Source of the DNA: Nodularia sp034931045
GTDB taxonomy: Bacteria > Cyanobacteriota > Cyanobacteriia > Cyanobacteriales > Nostocaceae
Length of the DNA: 64,000 bases
Assembly (NCBI RefSeq): GCF_034931045.1
Contig: NZ_JAYGHH010000010.1
Coordinates: forward strand, 57,934-121,933
Direction of reading: 5' to 3'
This document shows positions 43,809-54,800 of the stretch, piece by piece; position 1 is the first letter of the stretch; each line of letters starts with the position of its first letter. The notes below the pieces were generated by a model. That model had not been told where the DNA came from. It did no database searches and saw nothing but the letters and a program-made list of their open reading frames with translations. The position numbers and the translations under genes are program-made.

Positions 43809-44102
43809 TTAATTATCTACTACAGTATGGGTGTAGCAATTCTTGGGACATATCCGTGAACAAGCCTCACAACCAATACAATTTTCTGGGTGAGCAACAA
43901 CCATTACTTTGCGCTCAATTTCGTCATCATCTTCATCATCTACAAATTCTCCATCTTCGTTGAGAGCTTTCAAAGATAATACATTGTAACCACATATCTT
44001 AAAGCATCTGCCACAGCCGATACATTTCTCATAGTCAATTTCCTGGGCAAATTTAGGTGTCCAGGTATTACCTCCAAATGTCAATCCTGTTAGTTGTGCC
44101 AT
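43809..44102 (-). CDS. fdxB: nif-specific ferredoxin III FdxB, 2[4Fe-4S]-type
   Basis: A 97-residue bacterial-type ferredoxin: the first cluster motif is CIGCGRCFKICG and the second CIGCEACSRICPKN, separated by an acidic insert (EDGEFVDDEDDDEIE). The opening MAQLTGLTFGGNTWTPKF is characteristic of the nif-associated 'ferredoxin III'. The second motif has the usual CxxCxxxCP, and the first has G in place of the final P. It is divergent from patB across a 991-base spacer, as in Nostoc PCC 7120, where patB, fdxB and cox2 are neighbours. Likely donates electrons in heterocysts. Confidence 0.93.
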   Translation of the reverse strand: MAQLTGLTFGGNTWTPKFAQEIDYEKCIGCGRCFKICGYNVLSLKALNEDGEFVDDEDDDEIERKVMVVAHPENCIGCEACSRICPKNCYTHTVVDN

Positions 44103-45093
44103 GAATAAATGCCTACGAATTTGTTTCTACTTTAATCATCATCCTAACCTAGTATTATTGTCTTTTTTTACTGTGAAATAATTATTTTTTGTCGGATTTT
44201 AATTTTCACAATTTTTGAAAAATGCTTCTGTGAATTTAAGCACGCCAACTATTAGATGAAATTTATTGTCAACAATTCCCAGAAGATATTTAGTGGTTAA
44301 ATTAATAATTTAATTTCAATTACATCCAATAAAATCTCAATAATCTCCTCAGAACATCTATATTTAGTTCCTATCTACAATCAACCTATGTATTGGCAAA
44401 TATAAATCAATACTATTGAGCTATATCGCAAATCAAATTGATGACAAAAATAATGAAATTCCTTTTTTGATCTCAATAAATCATGTATTGCCCAATGTAT
44501 TTTTGTATACCATTTATATGTTCATTAATTACATTAAAAGATTTTAGATTTGTCACATTTAGAATTAAAATAGCGATTTTTTTTATAAATTTAATGGGTT
44601 TATTTTTTTCGTAAACAAAATCATCTTGTTCGTTTCTTCATATATGGACTAAAATGTATACTTAGCAACAGAAAATTCTGCCATATTAAATATTAAAATT
44701 ATTAATAAATCTAATCTCCTCTACTAATCAAACATATATATGTTCTACAAAAACACTCCCAGAAAAGTTGCTAGGTCAATAAAAACAGTTTAGAACCTAA
44801 CTTTAATTAAAGTCTTAAGAAAACTTTCCAGGCTCATTATGAACAAACTCTGCTAATTATTTATGAAATGTATAGTTAATAAAGAAGTAATTTGACCTAA
44901 ACTTTGAAAGCCTGAACTATCTTCCAATTGGATGTGTAATTAAAATATGGATGTGGGGAATTATTACAGCAAACAGAGATTATTTTTACTGAAAATATAA
45001 TTTGGTAGCTAGTTATAAATAGCGAAGAAACATCCAGGGGAGACTTAAGCCAAACATCTCAACAATTAGAGTGGGAAGAAGCCCGATAGCCGT
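44103..45093. promoter_or_regulatory. fdxB-patB divergent control region
   Basis: 991 AT-rich bases with no supported gene between two heterocyst-related genes. It is long for an intergenic region here. It contains one exact NtcA-consensus site, GTATTTTTGTATAC at 44497-44510 (see separate entry). Confidence 0.6.
44497..44510. promoter_or_regulatory. NtcA-type box GTA-N8-TAC
   Basis: GTATTTTTGTATAC fits the NtcA consensus GTA-N8-TAC exactly, in the fdxB-patB spacer. It is 395 bases from fdxB and about 585 from patB, which is far from either start. A consensus of six fixed bases has a chance of about one in four of occurring in a kilobase, so this is a candidate only. Confidence 0.4.
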
Positions 45094-46695
45094 ATGCCTT
45101 ATACAATTCCTAACAACAATTGCGTTGGATGTGACAACTGCCGCCCCCAATGTCCTACGGGTGCAATCAAAATAGAGAACGATGAATACTGGATCGATCC
45201 TAATCTTTGTAATAATTGTGAAGGCTATTATCCTGAACCACAATGTGTAATAGCTTGTCCAACTAATTCGCCCATACCTTGGCACGCCAAAAAAGGTAGA
45301 TGCAAAGTTGAACCCAGAGACGCACCTAGCCCAGACTTATTCGCCAATGGGAAAAATAATCCCTTTGCTTCGGCAATCGTGATTTGGGAAGCTTGCAATG
45401 TATTGGCACAACGTACATCCCTGAATTGGGAAACCAATCAAGCAGGTTACTTGACTTATGGCAGAAAAATTAAACAAGGAAGAGGTGCGATCGCCTTTCA
45501 TCTCGAAGATCCATTTCCAGCCAACACTGACGACAGCAAAAGCATAACAGAGTTAGCCGCAATTGCCGCACTGGATATTAGAGCTGCTTGCATTCATCTC
45601 ATGTTTGCTGCTTATGCTACCTCTTTAGATCAACCTTGGCAAGAAGAATTTGCCATTGATGAACGCCAAATTGGGAAATATTTAGGCTTAGAGAAGCGCA
45701 AGGACTTAAGTAAAAATGCCAAATTAGCTTTAATCAAAAATATTGTCCAGCAAGCTTGTTCATTGATGATTTCTATTGACTGGCCTCAGCAAGGTCGTAT
45801 TCCCGAATTTTCAGTTACAGGTAGCCGTTTGTGGCATTTAATCAATATTCAACATCACTTTCAAGAAGATGATTTGGGGTGCAAATATTTAGTGGGTTTA
45901 ACTTTTAAAGTAAAAGCCGGAATATGGGCGCAGTATTTCTTAAATAAACAAGCCTGTAAAGAGCGAACCGCATTTTATCAATATGGTAATTTACCCAAAA
46001 CGCTATTAACTACTGTTATGAGCATTTGGCAACAGCATGAAGGAGCAGTACGGTTAATGCTGTGGTTGCTGTTTAAAACTAAAATGGGCAAAGAACAACG
46101 CATTACTATTCCTACATTATTACGTATTGCTTACGGTGAAGAAAAAGTTACCATTGCTTCTAGGCAAAGAGAAGAACGTAAGCGCTTACTACGAACTTTT
46201 GAAAGTGATTTGGAAGTTCTCAATCATCATGGCATCAAACCCATTTTTGATCCAATAACTTACCCGTTAGAAATTCAACCTTTGTGGGCGAAATTAATGG
46301 GTATTCCCGAAGACCCAGAGGAAGCTTTAGAATTTTGGACTAATGACGGTGGAGGTAATAACCGCCTCACAGATTCCGGCCCCCGTGGGAAGTGGAATCT
46401 GCTAATGAATGCGCGAATTTTGTCTTTTGAACTACCGTCAGAATGGGAACAACGCACCTCTCAATTACAAAAAAAGCCAAGGCGCACTGTAAAAAGTAGA
46501 AGAAAAACCAACACCACCAACGATTTACCCGGCGAACAGATTTTGGCAGCGCGAAAAAAATTGCAGCTATCCCAAAGGGAGTTAGCCAAGTTAACAGGTA
46601 AAAGCCAAAGTTGGATACGCGATGTAGAAAATGGTCGTTTAAAAGTTAAAGCAGAAGACCAAGCGCTGTTACGGAAAGTGCTAAATATTAGTTAA
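45094..46695 (+). CDS. patB: Nitrogen-fixation regulator PatB/CnfR
   Basis: A 533-residue regulator. The N-terminal ferredoxin-like domain has two Cys clusters: CVGCDNCRPQCPTG and CNNCEGYYPEPQCVIACPTN. The middle is a helical sensor region, and the C-terminus a Cro/Xre-type HTH, LAARKKLQLSQRELAKLTGK with SQSWIRDVENGRLKVKAEDQ. This is PatB (all2512 in Nostoc PCC 7120; CnfR in other cyanobacteria), an activator needed for nif expression in low oxygen. Divergent fdxB and the coxBAC operon repeat the known neighbourhood. The 3' end overlaps the convergent next gene by 8 bases. Confidence 0.96.
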   Translation: MPYTIPNNNCVGCDNCRPQCPTGAIKIENDEYWIDPNLCNNCEGYYPEPQCVIACPTNSPIPWHAKKGRCKVEPRDAPSPDLFANGKNNPFASAIVIWEACNVLAQRTSLNWETNQAGYLTYGRKIKQGRGAIAFHLEDPFPANTDDSKSITELAAIAALDIRAACIHLMFAAYATSLDQPWQEEFAIDERQIGKYLGLEKRKDLSKNAKLALIKNIVQQACSLMISIDWPQQGRIPEFSVTGSRLWHLINIQHHFQEDDLGCKYLVGLTFKVKAGIWAQYFLNKQACKERTAFYQYGNLPKTLLTTVMSIWQQHEGAVRLMLWLLFKTKMGKEQRITIPTLLRIAYGEEKVTIASRQREERKRLLRTFESDLEVLNHHGIKPIFDPITYPLEIQPLWAKLMGIPEDPEEALEFWTNDGGGNNRLTDSGPRGKWNLLMNARILSFELPSEWEQRTSQLQKKPRRTVKSRRKTNTTNDLPGEQILAARKKLQLSQRELAKLTGKSQSWIRDVENGRLKVKAEDQALLRKVLNIS

Positions 46696-47323
46696 CTGTT
46701 CCCTCTCCTACAACTGTAGGCGCATCCACCCGTAGAGTCATTTGTTCACAATCCACAGTTGCAAAAGGCTGATTTAAACCTATCCCAGCAAAAGGACTGT
46801 CAGCACCCACTTCTAACTTAGAACCCACCAAACCCAAACCAGCCTCAAATTCAAAGTCAAATCTGAGCAAATTATTACCCATTCTACTGAAACTAGCCGC
46901 ACCTAAGCGTTGTCGCCATCCCAACCTTTGTTGATTATAGTTGAGATTACATAGCAAGACATTGCCTTGACGGACAGTAACACGTTTTTCTTCCCAGGTA
47001 AAATCAGCTAGTTCCTTGGGGAGTCCCCAAATTTCACGCCCACCAGCCACAGAATCCGCATTATCGACATAAATGTGAGATACCCAAACACCAATTTCAC
47101 CTTGATAAATCACCACAGCCGGGGCAACAATTAACTCATTGTACTCCAGTACCGATCCTGAACCGTATTTAGATAAATACACACCACCAATAGTTTTACC
47201 AGGCCACACAGAAATTATATTTAACTCTGACGGCACAAGCGGCCTTACTCGGTCAATATTCACTAAATGCAGAGTTTGAACAGCATTACCTTTAAGAGTC
47301 CAAGGGGCTGAAGGGTAAGACAT
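46688..47323 (-). CDS. Acetoacetate decarboxylase-like protein
   Basis: A 211-residue protein of the acetoacetate decarboxylase fold: APWTLKGNAVQTLHLVNIDR, VGGVYLSKYGSGSVLEYNEL-like strand segments, and AGGREIWGLPKELADFTWEE, the conserved GLPKxxA block. Many members of this family act on other substrates, and the catalytic Lys of the true enzyme cannot be confirmed here by eye. It is convergent with patB, overlapping by 8 bases. Confidence 0.85.
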   Translation of the reverse strand: MSYPSAPWTLKGNAVQTLHLVNIDRVRPLVPSELNIISVWPGKTIGGVYLSKYGSGSVLEYNELIVAPAVVIYQGEIGVWVSHIYVDNADSVAGGREIWGLPKELADFTWEEKRVTVRQGNVLLCNLNYNQQRLGWRQRLGAASFSRMGNNLLRFDFEFEAGLGLVGSKLEVGADSPFAGIGLNQPFATVDCEQMTLRVDAPTVVGEGTVN

Positions 47324-47411
47324 ACAATAATTTAGAGTAAAAAATCAGATTTCAGTTCCCCTCCTCACTTGCCTACGGTGTACACACAAGTGAGCGTTAT
47401 ATGCTCACGCC

Positions 47412-47450
47412 TTAAAAAATACCCATCCAGGCATAAGCTTGGATGAGTAA
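47412..47450 (-). terminator. dnaK terminator
   Basis: On the minus strand, ACTCATCCAAGCTTATGCCT then GGATGGGTATTTTTTAAGG: a stem of about ten pairs followed by a T6 run, 30 bases after the dnaK stop. Confidence 0.85.
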
Positions 47451-47478
47451 AAATACTAAATCGGGGCAATATTGCAAA

Positions 47479-49383
47479 CTACTTGGTTTCAGTGAAATCA
47501 GCATCAATTACGTCATCACCGCCACTAGGAGGGGTAGTCCCACCATCTTGAGGTTCAGCACCAGCAGCAGCCGCATCACCACCTGCTTGTTGATAAATAT
47601 TACTACCAACTGCGAACAATGCTTGTTGTAATTCTGGTGTCAGCTTCTTGAGCTGCTCGTCGTCTTCTTTTGCAACAGCTTCACGTATGTCTTTCACCAA
47701 ACCTTCCACTTTCGTCTTGTCAGCTTCAGGAACTTTATCACCTAATTCTTGCAGCTGCTTCTCGGCTTGGTATGCCAAAGAGTCGGCTTGGTTCTTGCGT
47801 TCAATTCTTTCACGACGTTCTTTGTCAGAAGAAGCGTTTTGTTCAGCTTCTTGCACCATGCGGTCAACATCAGATTTATCCAAAGTAGACGCGCCAGTAA
47901 TGCTGATAGATTGTTCCTTACCAGTGCCTTTATCCTTAGCGGTAACGTTGAGGATACCGTTGGCATCAATATCAAAGGTAACTTCAATTTGTGGTACACC
48001 ACGTGGTGCGGGAGGAATACCATCAAGTCTGAAGGTTCCTAAGCTCTTGTTATCGTTTGAGAATTCCCGTTCACCTTGAAGGACGTGAATTTCCACATTG
48101 GTTTGTCCATCCACGGCTGTAGAGAAGACTTCTGATTTTTTAGTGGGGATTGTGGTATTCCGGGGGATAATTTTAGTCATCACACCGCCCAAGGTTTCTA
48201 CACCCAAAGACAATGGGGACACATCTAATAGTAAGATGCCTGTGACATCACCCGCTAGTACACCTGCTTGAATAGCCGCACCAACTGCCACTACTTCATC
48301 AGGGTTAACACTTTGGTTGGGTTCTTTATCTAATACCTTTTTCACTACCTGTTGTACGGCTGGAATACGGGTAGAACCACCAACTAGTACAACTTCGTTA
48401 ATATCGGCTCTGCTTAATTTAGCATCCCGAATCGCGTTTTCTACAGGAATGCGACAACGGTCGATTAAGTCCGAACAAAGTTCTTCAAACTTAGCACGAG
48501 TTAAAGTTGTATCCAGGTGTTTAGGACCATCCTGAGTAGCAGTGATAAATGGTAAGTTTATTTCCGCTTGGGAAACGCTAGAAAGCTCTATTTTTGCTTT
48601 TTCTGCGGCTTCAGTCAAACGTTGTAAAGCTTGTTTGTCTTGACGCAGGTCAATTCCTTCTGCTTTTTTGAATTGTTCGGCCAAGAAATCAACTATTTTT
48701 TTATCGAAGTCGTCACCACCCAGGTGAGTATCACCAGAAGTAGCTAACACTTCAAATACTCCATCGCCTACTTCTAGGATAGATACGTCGAAAGTACCAC
48801 CACCAAGGTCAAAGACTAGAATGGTTTCGTTGCTCTTCTTATCAAAACCATAAGCTAAAGAAGCGGCAGTGGGTTCGTTGATAATCCGTAGAACTTCAAT
48901 ACCGGCTATTTTACCAGCGTCTTTTGTAGCTTGTCGCTGGGAGTCATTAAAGTATGCTGGAACTGTGATTACAGCTTGGGTAACAGTTTCACCAAGATAT
49001 TTGCTGGCATCTTCAACGAGTTTGCGAAGAACTTTTGCAGAAATCTCTTCAGGTGCAAACGGTTTACCAGCTATCGGACAATCTAACTTAACATTGCCGT
49101 TGCTGCTCAGGACTTTATAAGAAACTTCTGTAGACTCGTTACCAACTTCGTCGTAGCGTCGTCCCAGAAAACGTTTAACTGAGTAAAACGTATTCTCAGG
49201 GTTCATTACGCCTTGGCGTTTGGCGATTTGACCAACTAAATTATCGCCATTTTTGGCAAATGCCACTACTGATGGTGTTGTCCGAAAACCTTCGGCGTTA
49301 GCAATAACGGTGGGTTTACCACCTTCCATAACTGCTACGCAAGAGTTCGTGGTACCTAAGTCAATTCCAACAACTTTTGCCAT
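47479..49383 (-). CDS. dnaK: Chaperone DnaK (Hsp70)
   Basis: A 634-residue Hsp70. The ATPase domain starts AKVVGIDLGTTNSCVAVMEG, with ITVPAYFNDSQRQATKDAG, VFDLGGGTFDVSILEVG and VLVGGSTRIPAVQQ. The substrate-binding domain begins at about 385 and is followed by a lid. The C-terminus VIDADFTETK approximates the usual EEVD-like acidic end. No grpE or dnaJ is adjacent, so this is one of the several dispersed dnaK genes of cyanobacteria. The 5' leader of ~540 bases lies upstream. Confidence 0.97.
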   Translation of the reverse strand: MAKVVGIDLGTTNSCVAVMEGGKPTVIANAEGFRTTPSVVAFAKNGDNLVGQIAKRQGVMNPENTFYSVKRFLGRRYDEVGNESTEVSYKVLSSNGNVKLDCPIAGKPFAPEEISAKVLRKLVEDASKYLGETVTQAVITVPAYFNDSQRQATKDAGKIAGIEVLRIINEPTAASLAYGFDKKSNETILVFDLGGGTFDVSILEVGDGVFEVLATSGDTHLGGDDFDKKIVDFLAEQFKKAEGIDLRQDKQALQRLTEAAEKAKIELSSVSQAEINLPFITATQDGPKHLDTTLTRAKFEELCSDLIDRCRIPVENAIRDAKLSRADINEVVLVGGSTRIPAVQQVVKKVLDKEPNQSVNPDEVVAVGAAIQAGVLAGDVTGILLLDVSPLSLGVETLGGVMTKIIPRNTTIPTKKSEVFSTAVDGQTNVEIHVLQGEREFSNDNKSLGTFRLDGIPPAPRGVPQIEVTFDIDANGILNVTAKDKGTGKEQSISITGASTLDKSDVDRMVQEAEQNASSDKERRERIERKNQADSLAYQAEKQLQELGDKVPEADKTKVEGLVKDIREAVAKEDDEQLKKLTPELQQALFAVGSNIYQQAGGDAAAAGAEPQDGGTTPPSGGDDVIDADFTETK

Positions 49384-49921
49384 TTTAATTATTGGCTCCG
49401 TATAACTACAAATGAATGAATGGGAATATAAGGGACTAAATCTGAAACCAACTGGATAAAAACGTCAGTTCAGCATTAACAACCTTTAATTCGGCTTTCC
49501 TGGGGTTAAAACCTCAAGTTATCCTGATATATATACTGAGAACTTCAGTTATAGCCAGTCCATGAAGGAGGGTTTCCCGAACCTTGGACGGGACGGTTAA
49601 TTTTAAAGGATGTATTTAGTTCGTACATTGAGAAATTTACTTTCACTCTGTCTAATGTATGAGAATTAATACTTTCAGCAATTAGGGTGAACCGTAATTT
49701 CAAAGTGGTGTTTGCCGTCTTTAGGTGTAACAAGCCCTAGATTTACTCAGGATAAATAGCCAAAAAAAGGCGCTATATCCCCAATAACACTGTTAAATGA
49801 CAGTCATGCTATACAAAATTATTTTTCATAGTACATTAATACTATTACAATGCATGAGTGGATCATGTTCACCCATCAGAGGTAAAATCCCAAGAATGCA
49901 AATCTCCGCACTACATTAAGA
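49384..49921. other. dnaK / Rpn-gene divergent spacer
   Basis: About 540 bases, AT-rich and without a supported gene. A 62-codon frame inside lacks any ribosome-binding site. It should hold the dnaK promoter (minus) and that of the GTG-starting gene at 49922. Confidence 0.4.
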
Positions 49922-50725
49922 GTGAAAACCGACAGTATTTTTTATCGCCTTTTTCAAGAATTGCCCAGTATTTTTTTTGAATTAATTGGGAACTCCCCCC
50001 AGCTTGCTGAAACTTACACATTTTCTTCCATAGAAATTAAGCAAACAGCATTTCGTATAGATGGCGTTTTTCTGCCAGCAGCAGGCGACCACAATCCCAT
50101 TTACTTTGTTGAGGTTCAGTTTCAAACTGATACAGAAATTTATTCTCGTCTGTTTTCCGAAATATTTTTATATTTGCGGCAAAATCAACCCAAAAACTCA
50201 TGGCGAGGAGTAGTAATTTATCCTACGCGCAGCGTTGATACTTCAGATATCAATAATTACAGCGAATTTTTCACCAGCCAGCGTGTTAGCCGCATTTATC
50301 TTGATGAATTAGGTGAAACAATATCATTGCCCATTGGTATTGCTACTATTAAATTAATAGTCGAGAATAAAGATACAGCAATTGTCACCGCTAGGGAATT
50401 AATAGACAGAAGCCAGCAAGAAATTAATGTTGAACCAAAACGGCAGCAGTTACTACAATTAATAGAGACAATCTTGGTTTACAAATTTCCCACAATGAGT
50501 CGAAAGGAGATTGAAGAGATGTTTAGTTTAAGCGATTTGAAGCAGACACGAGTTTATCAAGAAGCTAAACAAGAAGGCAAGCAAGAAGGACTACAGGAAG
50601 GTTGTTTGAAAGCGAAATTAGCAGCAGTATCTCGCTTATTGAAGTTGGGTTTGACGGTTGAACAAATTGCTCAGGCGTTAGATTTGAATTTAGAACAAGT
50701 TAGGCAAGCAGCACAAGGGGATTAA
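49922..50725 (+). CDS. Rpn/DUF2887-family putative nuclease
   Basis: A 267-residue member of the Rpn/DUF2887 group, PD-(D/E)XK-like proteins common in cyanobacteria. The opening KTDSIFYRLFQELPSIFFEL and the ETYTFSSIEIKQTAFRIDGV block with FVEVQFQTDTEIYSRL (the D-x(n)-E-x-Q core) are typical. The C-terminus has a coiled QEAKQEGKQEGLQEGC repeat characteristic of the family. Starts with GTG. These are often called transposase-like, but they act as recombination-promoting nucleases; function here is unknown. Confidence 0.88.
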   Translation: MKTDSIFYRLFQELPSIFFELIGNSPQLAETYTFSSIEIKQTAFRIDGVFLPAAGDHNPIYFVEVQFQTDTEIYSRLFSEIFLYLRQNQPKNSWRGVVIYPTRSVDTSDINNYSEFFTSQRVSRIYLDELGETISLPIGIATIKLIVENKDTAIVTARELIDRSQQEINVEPKRQQLLQLIETILVYKFPTMSRKEIEEMFSLSDLKQTRVYQEAKQEGKQEGLQEGCLKAKLAAVSRLLKLGLTVEQIAQALDLNLEQVRQAAQGD

Positions 50726-50784
50726 AAGCACGTAAATAATTCTAAATACCATTAGCATCTTTAATTTACACAAGTTTAAATTCT

Positions 50785-51837
50785 ATGGTTACACTATCTC
50801 CTACTTTAAAAGCTAAACTCTCTCAACCTTTAAAAATCGGGTCATTTGAGGTCAAAAGTCGAGTTCTTCAGTCGCCTTTATCTGGGGTGACAGATATGGT
50901 ATTTCGTCGGCTGGTGCGTCGCTATGCGCCAGATTCAATGTTGTATACAGAAATGGTAAATGCTACGGGGTTGCACTATGTAAAAGAGTTACCCAAAATT
51001 ATGGAGGTAGACCCCAAGGAAAGACCAATAAGTATTCAATTGTTTGATTGTCGCCCGGATTTTTTGGCAGAAGCCGCAATTAAGGCTGTTGCGGAGGGTG
51101 CTGATACTATTGATATTAATATGGGGTGTCCGGTAAATAAAATTACTAAAAATGGTGGTGGTTCATCTTTATTGCGTCAACCGGAAGTTGCTGAAGCTAT
51201 TGTACGAGAAGTAGTAAAAGCTGTAAAAGTCCCAGTTACGGTAAAGACCCGCATTGGCTGGAATGATCAAGAAATTACGATTCTTGATTTTGCCAAGCGG
51301 ATGGAAGATGCTGGGGCGCAAATGATTACAGTGCATGGACGCACTCGCGCTCAAGGATACAATGGTAATGCCCGATGGGAATGGATTACCCGTGTGAAAG
51401 AAGTGCTTTCGATTCCGGTAATTGGGAATGGAGATATTTTTTCAGTGGAAGCGGCTGTAAAATGTTTAGAACAAACTGGTGCTGATGGGGTGATGTGTTC
51501 TCGTGGAACTTTGGGTTATCCTTTTTTGGTGGGAGAAATTGATCATTTCTTAAAAACAGGGGAAATGTTGTTGCCACCCAGCCCAATTCAGCGATTGGAA
51601 TGTGCCAGAGATCATTTACAAGCATTATGGGAATATAAAGGCGATCGCGGTGTACGTCAAGCCCGTAAACACATGACCTGGTACGCGAAAGGTTTTGTCG
51701 GCGCGGCTGAGTTGCGAGGAAAGTTAAGTGTCATTGAAACAGTGCAACAAGGTTTGGATTTAATCGACCGGGGCATTGAACAATTAAATCATAGTTATGA
51801 ACCAATAGAGGAAGCAACCAATTTTCAAGTTGCTTAA
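50785..51837 (+). CDS. dus: tRNA-dihydrouridine synthase
   Basis: A 350-residue FMN enzyme that reduces U to dihydrouridine in tRNA. Typical blocks are LSGVTDMVFRRLVRRYAPD near the N-terminus, INMGCPVNKITKNGGGSSLL with the catalytic Cys, VTVKTRIGWND, and the ITVHGRTRAQGYNG loop, then IGNGDIFS and GVMCSRGTLGYPF. It is closest to the DusB/NifR3-type by these motifs. It is 59 bases after the Rpn gene and probably independent. Confidence 0.94.
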   Translation: MVTLSPTLKAKLSQPLKIGSFEVKSRVLQSPLSGVTDMVFRRLVRRYAPDSMLYTEMVNATGLHYVKELPKIMEVDPKERPISIQLFDCRPDFLAEAAIKAVAEGADTIDINMGCPVNKITKNGGGSSLLRQPEVAEAIVREVVKAVKVPVTVKTRIGWNDQEITILDFAKRMEDAGAQMITVHGRTRAQGYNGNARWEWITRVKEVLSIPVIGNGDIFSVEAAVKCLEQTGADGVMCSRGTLGYPFLVGEIDHFLKTGEMLLPPSPIQRLECARDHLQALWEYKGDRGVRQARKHMTWYAKGFVGAAELRGKLSVIETVQQGLDLIDRGIEQLNHSYEPIEEATNFQVA

Positions 51838-51874
51838 TTCTCCCCTTTACCTGTTTCTGCCTTGAATTTAATAT

Positions 51875-54800
51875 TTAATGGCATACAATGTATTCAGGGT
51901 TTTTATGGCTAAAACTCTTAATTCCAGCCAGCATTAATTCATCGCGTTGATGCCAGACTGTAAATATTTTCTCTCTGCCATCATATAATGTATCTATATC
52001 TATTTGATATGTTTCTTCTTCTCTTTTTAGTTTCAACCCCAATAAGTTTAATAGGCGACCAAGGATTTTGATGGCTGAAATACTTTCCTTTCCCCTCACT
52101 AAATCAATACCCAGTACTCTTTTAATGTGTTTACTATGCTGAAATGCAACATCTTTCAACAAGAGTAAATCAGGATGATGTTCTGTAAATTTTCTTTCTG
52201 GTTCTAAAAATTGCAGCATCCCTAAAGCCCTCATAGCTTCAACTTTGGCAGTATAAGTTTTTAAATCTGGCAGAAAAACTTTACCATCACCCCACAATAA
52301 CTGTTGATACCATTCTTGTTGGTCTCTAACATGAAAATACTCGCTTTCATGTGTGAGATAATAGTGAATCAGTAATTGAAAATAATACCCTTTGTGATCC
52401 CGCAATTTTAATTCAGGAGTAACTGGAATTCCATATCTTTGTCTGAGAGTATATTTGTCAATTTGGTAACGTTCTGCTTCTGATAAAGAATGTTTATTTA
52501 ATAGTTGCTCATATTCTAAATAATTAATATCTCGTGCTTTGGCTACAGCCATCGCGGCTAATAATTGATGTTGTTGCTTAATCTCTCGAATTTGGCATTT
52601 AATGTCTTTGGCTTTTTGACGCTTTTCTGCCCAATCTCTTTGCACTTTAACTATTTCCACAACTAACCTTTTGCGATTTTCTATGTCCTCGGAATCTGTT
52701 GCCAAAAATGCTAGGCGTAAATCTCTGACAATATTATTGTGAACAGCATTACTTCGCAACCAAATTTGATGTCCATCTGCTATTAAACCATCTTGCATTG
52801 ATTGGCGATATAGACGAATTGAGGCATTTACCCTAGCAGATAATTTTGCCCAAGTCCGCAAATGTATCGGGTCATAAACTAATGGTAAATCTACATCTAT
52901 TTTATGTACCGGACTCAGCAAAGCTAAGTTTTCTTTTTGATTTTCTTGATACCAGTCAGATAGTAAGCGATAATTTGTACTCCCACTCCCAATTAAGCCT
53001 ATTCCTCGCTTGGCACACCAGACAATACGAGGAACATTATCCCGGACTCTGGCTAATGCTTGTCTGGCTTCTGAGTCAGGAATTACCCCTTGAAAAATCC
53101 CATAAACTCGGTCGAAGTGTTGGACATCAATACTAATTCCTGTACCAAGACTAGGAGTGACAAAAACGGTATCATATTCAGGAATTTTTTGATTAATATC
53201 TCCAACAAAATCAACGGCTGCATGACCAGGTGTGCTGGTTGTGCGACTGCTTATTACTAGAGATTTGGGAAATTGCTGTCGTAATTTTTCTAAACGTTCT
53301 TTGAGGTAGCCTTCAATTGTTTCGCAACTATAGCGCCCAGAACGACTGTCTGTAGTTACGTAACATTTAAGTCCTGCTATTAAGTCTAATTCTAGTTTAT
53401 GAATCAACGGTGTGGGGTTAGGAGAATCATAAAAAGTCACATTCCAGCCCTTTTGAGGTTTCCATTGATTTAACAGCACCCAAGGCGTTATTTTAATTCC
53501 TGATAATCTTTGCAAATATTCTAAAGATACATCTGATAAATCAGCATCTTGGGCAATTACTAACCCCCCTGTTGTCAAAACTGTGGAAATTAGCTGTTGA
53601 AATAATTTTAATATTTTAACTCGTTTATGTTTACAAGTATTACTATTAAGTAAATGCCACAAGGATTGTTCTACTTCATCCAGAATTAATACTGCCCCTT
53701 GCCAATCTTGAGGGTTGAGTTTCCAAATAGAATCAACACATAAACCGAAAGATTTAGTGATTTTCAAGGGTTTGTTGACTATAGGTAAAGCTTCATCTGC
53801 GGGCATTAAACCTTCACTATGATTCAATCCCCATTTAATACCAATTTTCTCACACAAAAACCGACCTAATTGAATTCTGTGTGTAATTAATAATACGGGT
53901 CGATTGATAACTTGTGCTTGATTAACAATGTCTTGTAATGCTGTGGTTTTACCTGTCCCTTTGGCTGATTTTATTCCGACTAATCCCGCAGTCGGATAAG
54001 ATACTTGTTCTAAGTAAGGACAGTTAACTGTGAGTGCAGCCGGAATAGTTAACTGAGTGTGGGGTTTGCTTTGGGCTAGATAAATTTCTAAATCAGCACT
54101 TTGGCGATAAACTTTATCGAAGGCATTTGCACCTTTAGCAACAATTAATTCATCAACACCTTTTTCTATTCCTGGAAGTTCGATAACTTTAACGGGGCAT
54201 TTTTTTTCTTGAAATAAACAACCTAGTTGGGAAATGGCGTTATTGATAGCAGCAATTTTTCTCGGTTGAGTTTCAAAATCAAAGCAAATATAAAAGGTGC
54301 GTTTTTTTGTGGCAAATGCTGCTAAGTCGGGAATCAGTTGGCGACTGGTGACTTTACCAAATATATCTTTGACAACCCGATAACCACTGGTAATTCCAGG
54401 AATGGCGATCGCAGCGTATCCTTGTGTTAATAATGCTGCTGCTTTTTTCACGCCTTCGCAGATAATCACGGGTACATTTTGTTGCATTACCCATTGCCAA
54501 AACCCCTCAGCAGCTCCATGAGCATCCATGTTGATACTGCCTGGCATGGTTAGATTATACCGTTGCGAGACTTGCTGCCAAATTTTTATTGTTACCCGTA
54601 GACAAAAAATTCGTGTTGGTGTATGGGGTGGATGTTCGTACTTAATGGATTTGCCCTTGTGATTGGTTCGGGGTTGGTTTGGTTTAAAACATCCCCATTC
54701 CATTGATTGCCAATTATTTAAAGGGTCTAGACCAGAACACCACCAACCACCTGCTGTGACATGATTATAGCGCTGTAACCAAGCATTTTTGACCATACCA

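Noticed and set aside
49545..49733. 62-codon minus frame upstream of dnaK
   Set aside because: No ribosome-binding site or family resemblance. It lies in the likely dnaK leader.
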